From positions 1-8,664 of the forward strand of contig JAFSBD010000185.1 of assembly GCA_017442025.1 (NCBI GenBank): DNA of 8,664 bases, read 5' to 3'. Position numbers and translations under genes: made by a program. This stretch comes from Clostridia bacterium. Lineage in GTDB: Bacteria; Bacillota; Clostridia; Oscillospirales; QAKW01. The notes beneath the pieces are model-generated. The model had not been told where the DNA came from and did no database searches. It was given only the letters and a program-made list of their open reading frames with translations. How positions within the stretch are numbered: the first letter of the stretch is position 1; every line of letters begins with the position of its first letter. Shown here in pieces: positions 6,060 through 8,664 of the stretch.

Positions 6060-6973
6060 TTTATTTGGTCTCCTCCAATTATATTTCCCGTCGTATAATC
6101 AACAAAAACGCTATAGATATGTTCATTAACCACTTCAACCCGCCATGCTTTTACGACAATATTTTCAGCAATTATATCAGAACCGCTCTGTCTTGTAAAA
6201 AAATTATTGGGCTTTGTTAAAGTTAATTCCGCAGAATTAATAATGATTTTATCTGTACCCACAAAACTATTTGCAACAATATTTTTTGCTTCTTGTTCTG
6301 TCACATTAGATGAACTTGTCAAATTCTTCGATTCATGATACTCAGTAGAATGGACTCGCAATGTTGCGATTTTTCTCTGCGTCGGGCAAAAAAAGATTTT
6401 TGAGGAATCGTAGAAATTATATAGGCCATCAACTTTCTTCGCGAAAACAGCCTCCCAAAGATTATCCCCAAACGGTTCTAAATAGGCCAATTCATAGTTT
6501 TCATCTAAACTTGATTTTTTGTAAAAGTCCAAGATATATTCTTGTGCATCTTTTTTACTTTTTGAAGTGGTTAAATCATAATCGAACGAATCATCCGAAA
6601 AGGCCCTTAATGAATAATCCTTTGCTAAAGAGATTGTATATTCTTCTTGTTGAATTTCGTAAAACTCCTGCAAAATAGTATTATCATAATAACAGGATAT
6701 TGTAATTGGATCGTCTTTCTCTATCAAAGCGTCTTTCTCGGCATAATAAGTAGCAACATGACTATTGGCATGTTCAATTAACGCGGATTCTGTCGCTTTA
6801 GAAAGTGAAACATCACTTGGAACTATACATGTGTATAATTCTTCACAAATTTTGTTTTGATCAGAATCTGATACTAATTTCAATTTTGAATTGACTGCTG
6901 ACGCAATTGTTACTGAGCATAACACCACCAAACAAGTTAGTATTACACAAATAATTACACTCTTCTTTTTCAT
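6056..6973 (-). CDS. secreted PepSY-like protein, paralogue of the anti-sigma sensor domain
   Basis: A 305-residue protein with a signal peptide (MKKKSVIICVILTCLVVLCS, likely type I cleavage after ASA at 26; Cys19 lacks a proper lipobox). AAGGAGGA lies 7 nt before the ATG. The mature part aligns by eye along most of its length with the extracytoplasmic part of the membrane protein at 7669-8652. Examples are LEPFGDNLWEAVF (165-177) against LSPQGDGQWTADF, NVTEQEAKNIVANSF (223-237) against YVINQEQAISIAAQSY, and the end VDYTTGNIIGGDQIK against VDATTGELIGGDALK. The C-terminal pattern (helix, then W-x-V strand, then VDxxTG) is that of PepSY domains, known from peptidase propeptides and YpeB. It is first in an operon with the caspase-like gene. 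It may be a soluble decoy, or a partner or inhibitor of that peptidase; both are inference. The gene is clearly AT-rich. Confidence 0.72.
   Translation of the reverse strand: MKKKSVIICVILTCLVVLCSVTIASAVNSKLKLVSDSDQNKICEELYTCIVPSDVSLSKATESALIEHANSHVATYYAEKDALIEKDDPITISCYYDNTILQEFYEIQQEEYTISLAKDYSLRAFSDDSFDYDLTTSKSKKDAQEYILDFYKKSSLDENYELAYLEPFGDNLWEAVFAKKVDGLYNFYDSSKIFFCPTQRKIATLRVHSTEYHESKNLTSSSNVTEQEAKNIVANSFVGTDKIIINSAELTLTKPNNFFTRQSGSDIIAENIVVKAWRVEVVNEHIYSVFVDYTTGNIIGGDQIK
6070..6076 (-). promoter_or_regulatory. ribosome binding site of the peptidase-like gene, embedded in GGD codons of the upstream gene
   Basis: On the minus strand GGAGGAG lies 10 nt before the ATG at 6059. The same bases encode the Gly-Gly-Asp of the conserved C-terminal IIGGDxxK motif of the upstream gene, whose TGA overlaps the ATG as ATGA. 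The two genes are thus likely co-translated. Confidence 0.8.
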
Positions 6974-7002
6974 TTTATCATCCTCCTTATAAATGATTAC
7001 TT

Positions 7003-7031
7003 ATAATACAATTTAAAACACTAAAAGTAAC
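7003..7031 (-). promoter_or_regulatory. leftward promoter of the PepSY/peptidase operon
   Basis: On the minus strand GTTACT (7031 to 7026) and TATTAT (7008 to 7003) are 17 bp apart. The extended boxes, TCGTTACTTTTA and TTGTATTAT separated by 10 nt, are identical to those of the rightward promoter. The -35 is a poor sigma-A match, so recognition by the neighbouring ECF sigma, or by sigma-A under control of a dyad-binding protein, are both possible. Confidence 0.6.
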
Positions 7032-7050
7032 GATTTTTTCGTTACTTTTA
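7022..7050. repeat. perfect 12-bp inverted repeat at the centre of the divergent regulatory region
   Basis: TAAAAGTAACGA (7022-7033) and TCGTTACTTTTA (7039-7050) are exact reverse complements around TTTTT. The dyad axis at 7036 is also the axis relating the two TATTAT boxes (7003-7008 and 7064-7069), so the site is centred between the two promoters and overlaps both -35 regions. It could be a shared operator, or paired -35 elements for one sigma factor. Confidence 0.8.
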
Positions 7051-7069
7051 ATCAATTTGCTTGTATTAT
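7041..7069 (+). promoter_or_regulatory. rightward promoter of the ECF sigma/anti-sigma operon
   Basis: GTTACT (7041-7046) and TATTAT (7064-7069) are 17 bp apart, mirroring the leftward promoter exactly. Transcription would begin near 7076, giving a leader of about 40 nt before the ATG at 7116. Identity with the leftward promoter suggests that the sigma factor governs its own operon together with the secreted-protein operon. Confidence 0.6.
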
Positions 7070-7115
7070 TACCGAGGAGATCATTTTATCCATCATCGCT
7101 AAAGGGGCAAGAACC

Positions 7116-7676
7116 ATGAAAACAGATATTTCGGATCAAATTTTATACCAAGACTTTTTGGCAGGCGATCTTTCTGCTTTTGATTCGATCATGAGTAAAT
7201 ACCGCACCTGCCTCATCTGCTTCATCCAAAACTATGTTAAAAATTGGGATGTAGCCGAAGATCTTGCGCAGGATGTTTTTGTTTATTTATTGGTCAAAAA
7301 GGAACCGTATGATTTCAAATACAGCATGAAAACATACCTTTTCACCATCGGGAAGTCCAGAGCCATCAACTATCTTAAAAAAGAAAAGCATATTCCGTTG
7401 GAAGATTATCATCTTACCGACCACCCTTCTGCGCTTCAAAATCAAATCGAAGAAGCGGTGCTGACCGAAGAACGAAAACAGCTTTTATACCAAGCCATCG
7501 CCCGGTTAAAGCCAAACCAACGAGCAGCAGTCTTCTTGGCTGATATTGAGCAGCTCTCAACGGAAGAGCTTTGCAAAACGCTGGAAAAATCGCCCTCGCA
7601 AGCAAAGATGATCCTTTACCGCGCGCGAAAAAACCTCAGAAAAATATTGGAAAAGGAGGGGCTGACCAATGAATGA
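7116..7676 (+). CDS. ECF-type RNA polymerase sigma factor (sigma-70 family)
   Basis: A 186-residue protein with only regions sigma2 and sigma4, the ECF architecture. Sigma2 (about 10-92) shows the core-binding stretch WDVAEDLAQDVFVYLL (44-59) and the -10-binding helix segment MKTYLFTIGKSRAINYLKKE (71-90). Sigma4 (about 120-178) has LKPNQRAAVFLADIEQLSTE followed by the helix-turn-helix ELCKTLEKSPSQAKMILYRA and RKNL. It directs RNA polymerase to a small set of promoters when released from its anti-sigma. AAAGGGG at 7101-7107 lies 8 nt before the ATG. The stop overlaps the next start by 8 nt, the normal arrangement for a sigma with its own anti-sigma. The best candidate targets are the twin promoters just upstream. 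The exact ECF group is not assignable by eye. Confidence 0.93.
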   Translation: MKTDISDQILYQDFLAGDLSAFDSIMSKYRTCLICFIQNYVKNWDVAEDLAQDVFVYLLVKKEPYDFKYSMKTYLFTIGKSRAINYLKKEKHIPLEDYHLTDHPSALQNQIEEAVLTEERKQLLYQAIARLKPNQRAAVFLADIEQLSTEELCKTLEKSPSQAKMILYRARKNLRKILEKEGLTNE

Positions 7677-8652
7677 TAAAGAGTTCAAAGATGCGGTTTA
7701 CCGCAAATATAACGCATATCTGCAGGATCATAATACCTGCGATTTTTTAAAGCAATCCCCTCGAAAGAAGGCCTCTTCTGTTTTAACAACCATTTTGCTG
7801 ACACTCCTTTTGCTGATATTGGCGGCAGGAGCGGCGTTGGCCGCTGCCCATTACGCGGGAGTCTGGAAAGAGCCTGTCCCCTATAACTACGAAGAGGAAA
7901 AGGTGGTAACCGAAGAAAAGATCGAGCAATCCCTCGGCGAAGATCAAATAAGAAAAATCGCCAAAGAAACCCTCGCTCACCTGACGGGCGCGGCGGAAGA
8001 AATCACCGGCTGTACGCTGGGAAACGATCCCACCACCGATTCCACTTTTTGGGAAATCACAACGGCCGGCGAAAATTATCTCCGCCTGGATGGAGAGAGC
8101 GGCAAACTACTCCACTTTTCGGTTGCGGATATGAGCCGATCTTTTAAAGAAACCGACCGCCCCACCGCCGAACAGGCTGCCCAAAAAATCTATACCACCC
8201 TTTGGAAGGGCAAAGGCCACACCCTTACCACCCTGAGCCCCCAAGGCGATGGGCAATGGACGGCCGATTTCTGCCGCGTCTATAGCGGCATTGCCAATCC
8301 CTATCAATGCGTCCGCCTTTGGTTTGCCCCTTCCAAAGAAGAGGTTCTGTTGGTGAGCGTATTCGACGATCCTTTTGAGAATAACCCTTATGTTATCAAC
8401 CAAGAGCAAGCCATCTCCATCGCCGCCCAAAGCTACGGTGCTCAAAACATCAAAGAGATCACCGCCGAGAAGGCCATCGAAAAGATGAACGCCCTCCTTT
8501 ACCAAAAGGAGCATGACGGCCTATACCGCACGGAGCAAATCGTCCGCAATGTTTGGAAGGTGCAGATCACCGATCAAAAGACGGACTTTAAAGAATGGTA
8601 TTTCGTTGATGCAACAACCGGCGAACTGATCGGCGGTGATGCCCTGAAATAG
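7669..8652 (+). CDS. single-pass membrane protein with extracytoplasmic PepSY-like domains, probable anti-sigma factor
   Basis: A 327-residue protein. Residues 1-35 are cytoplasmic and basic at the end (SPRKKAS) with no zinc-finger HxxxCxxC motif. One transmembrane helix spans about 37-60. The rest (61-327) is outside the cell. It contains repeated PepSY-like units: one ending FWEITTAGENYLRLDGESGK (127-146), a second around AEQAAQKIY...GDGQWTADF (167-201), and a C-terminal unit with QEQAISIAAQSYGA (245-258), VWKVQI (295-300) and VDATTGELIGGDALK (313-327). AAGGAGGG at 7653-7660 gives 8-nt spacing, and the ATG overlaps the sigma stop. Position and topology indicate that the short cytoplasmic part holds the ECF sigma while the outside part senses a ligand or stress. 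The outside part is a paralogue of the secreted protein at 6056-6973. The anti-sigma role is inferred from context, not from a recognised anti-sigma domain. Confidence 0.76.
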   Translation: MNDKEFKDAVYRKYNAYLQDHNTCDFLKQSPRKKASSVLTTILLTLLLLILAAGAALAAAHYAGVWKEPVPYNYEEEKVVTEEKIEQSLGEDQIRKIAKETLAHLTGAAEEITGCTLGNDPTTDSTFWEITTAGENYLRLDGESGKLLHFSVADMSRSFKETDRPTAEQAAQKIYTTLWKGKGHTLTTLSPQGDGQWTADFCRVYSGIANPYQCVRLWFAPSKEEVLLVSVFDDPFENNPYVINQEQAISIAAQSYGAQNIKEITAEKAIEKMNALLYQKEHDGLYRTEQIVRNVWKVQITDQKTDFKEWYFVDATTGELIGGDALK

Positions 8653-8664
8653 AAAAACAGCCGC

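Noticed and set aside
6361..6678. 105-codon plus-strand frame
   Set aside because: It is antisense to the secreted PepSY-like gene, without ribosome site or domain.
6974..7115. Riboswitch or structured leader upstream of the sigma gene
   Set aside because: The only strong structure is the central dyad, which lies upstream of both predicted transcription starts and would not be transcribed from these promoters.
1..8664. CRISPR array, tRNA or rRNA genes
   Set aside because: No regularly spaced direct repeats, cloverleaf or rRNA-like stretches were found on either strand by eye.

Overview
The window looks like chromosomal DNA from a Firmicute, most likely a Clostridia-class anaerobe. The evidence is strong AAGGAGG-type ribosome binding sites, near-consensus sigma-A promoters, lipoprotein signal peptides with an LxxC lipobox, and gene families typical of Clostridia (an NSS sodium symporter, an AAA/DUF4143 ATPase, a small ECF sigma with a membrane anti-sigma). 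No species can be named from the sequence alone. No rRNA, tRNA, CRISPR array, transposase or phage gene was seen.

Layout. (1) 1-1630: the 3' part of a lysophospholipid acyltransferase gene overlaps (ATGA) a lipoprotein built from a trigger-factor-like FKBP domain and C-terminal chaperone region, followed by a terminator. (2) 1631-3058: an AT-richer single-gene unit holds an AAA_14/DUF4143 ATPase. It is preceded by a 37-nt imperfect inverted repeat that contains the promoter -35 box, and followed by a degenerate second copy of the same repeat. A bidirectional terminator closes the unit. (3) 3071-5286: a minus-strand NSS-family Na+-coupled transporter and a plus-strand lipoprotein with two similar halves are divergently transcribed from two sigma-A promoters. 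(4) 5317-5358: a perfect 42-nt palindrome serves as terminator between convergent genes. (5) 5412-8652: the accessory-looking part. A minus-strand operon encodes a secreted PepSY-like protein and a small secreted protein with a caspase-fold (clan CD) His-Gly / Asp-Ala-Cys dyad. Divergent to it are an ECF sigma factor and a single-pass membrane protein that is its likely anti-sigma factor.

How region 5 may work. The extracytoplasmic part of the anti-sigma candidate and the secreted PepSY-like protein are paralogous along most of their length and both end in a (V)DxTTGxIIGGDxxK motif. The two transcription units face away from a strikingly symmetric intergenic region: a perfect 12-bp inverted repeat in which each arm runs, after exactly 10 nt, into the same TTGTATTAT box. 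Both units therefore appear to be read from twin promoters and should respond to one factor. The most economical model is a self-regulating cell-surface signalling locus: the membrane PepSY protein senses something outside the cell and releases the ECF sigma, which drives itself and a secreted soluble copy of the sensor plus a caspase-like peptidase. Whether the soluble protein is a decoy, an inhibitor or propeptide-like partner of the peptidase, or a substrate carrier cannot be read from the sequence. This locus is the best candidate for an undescribed system in the window.
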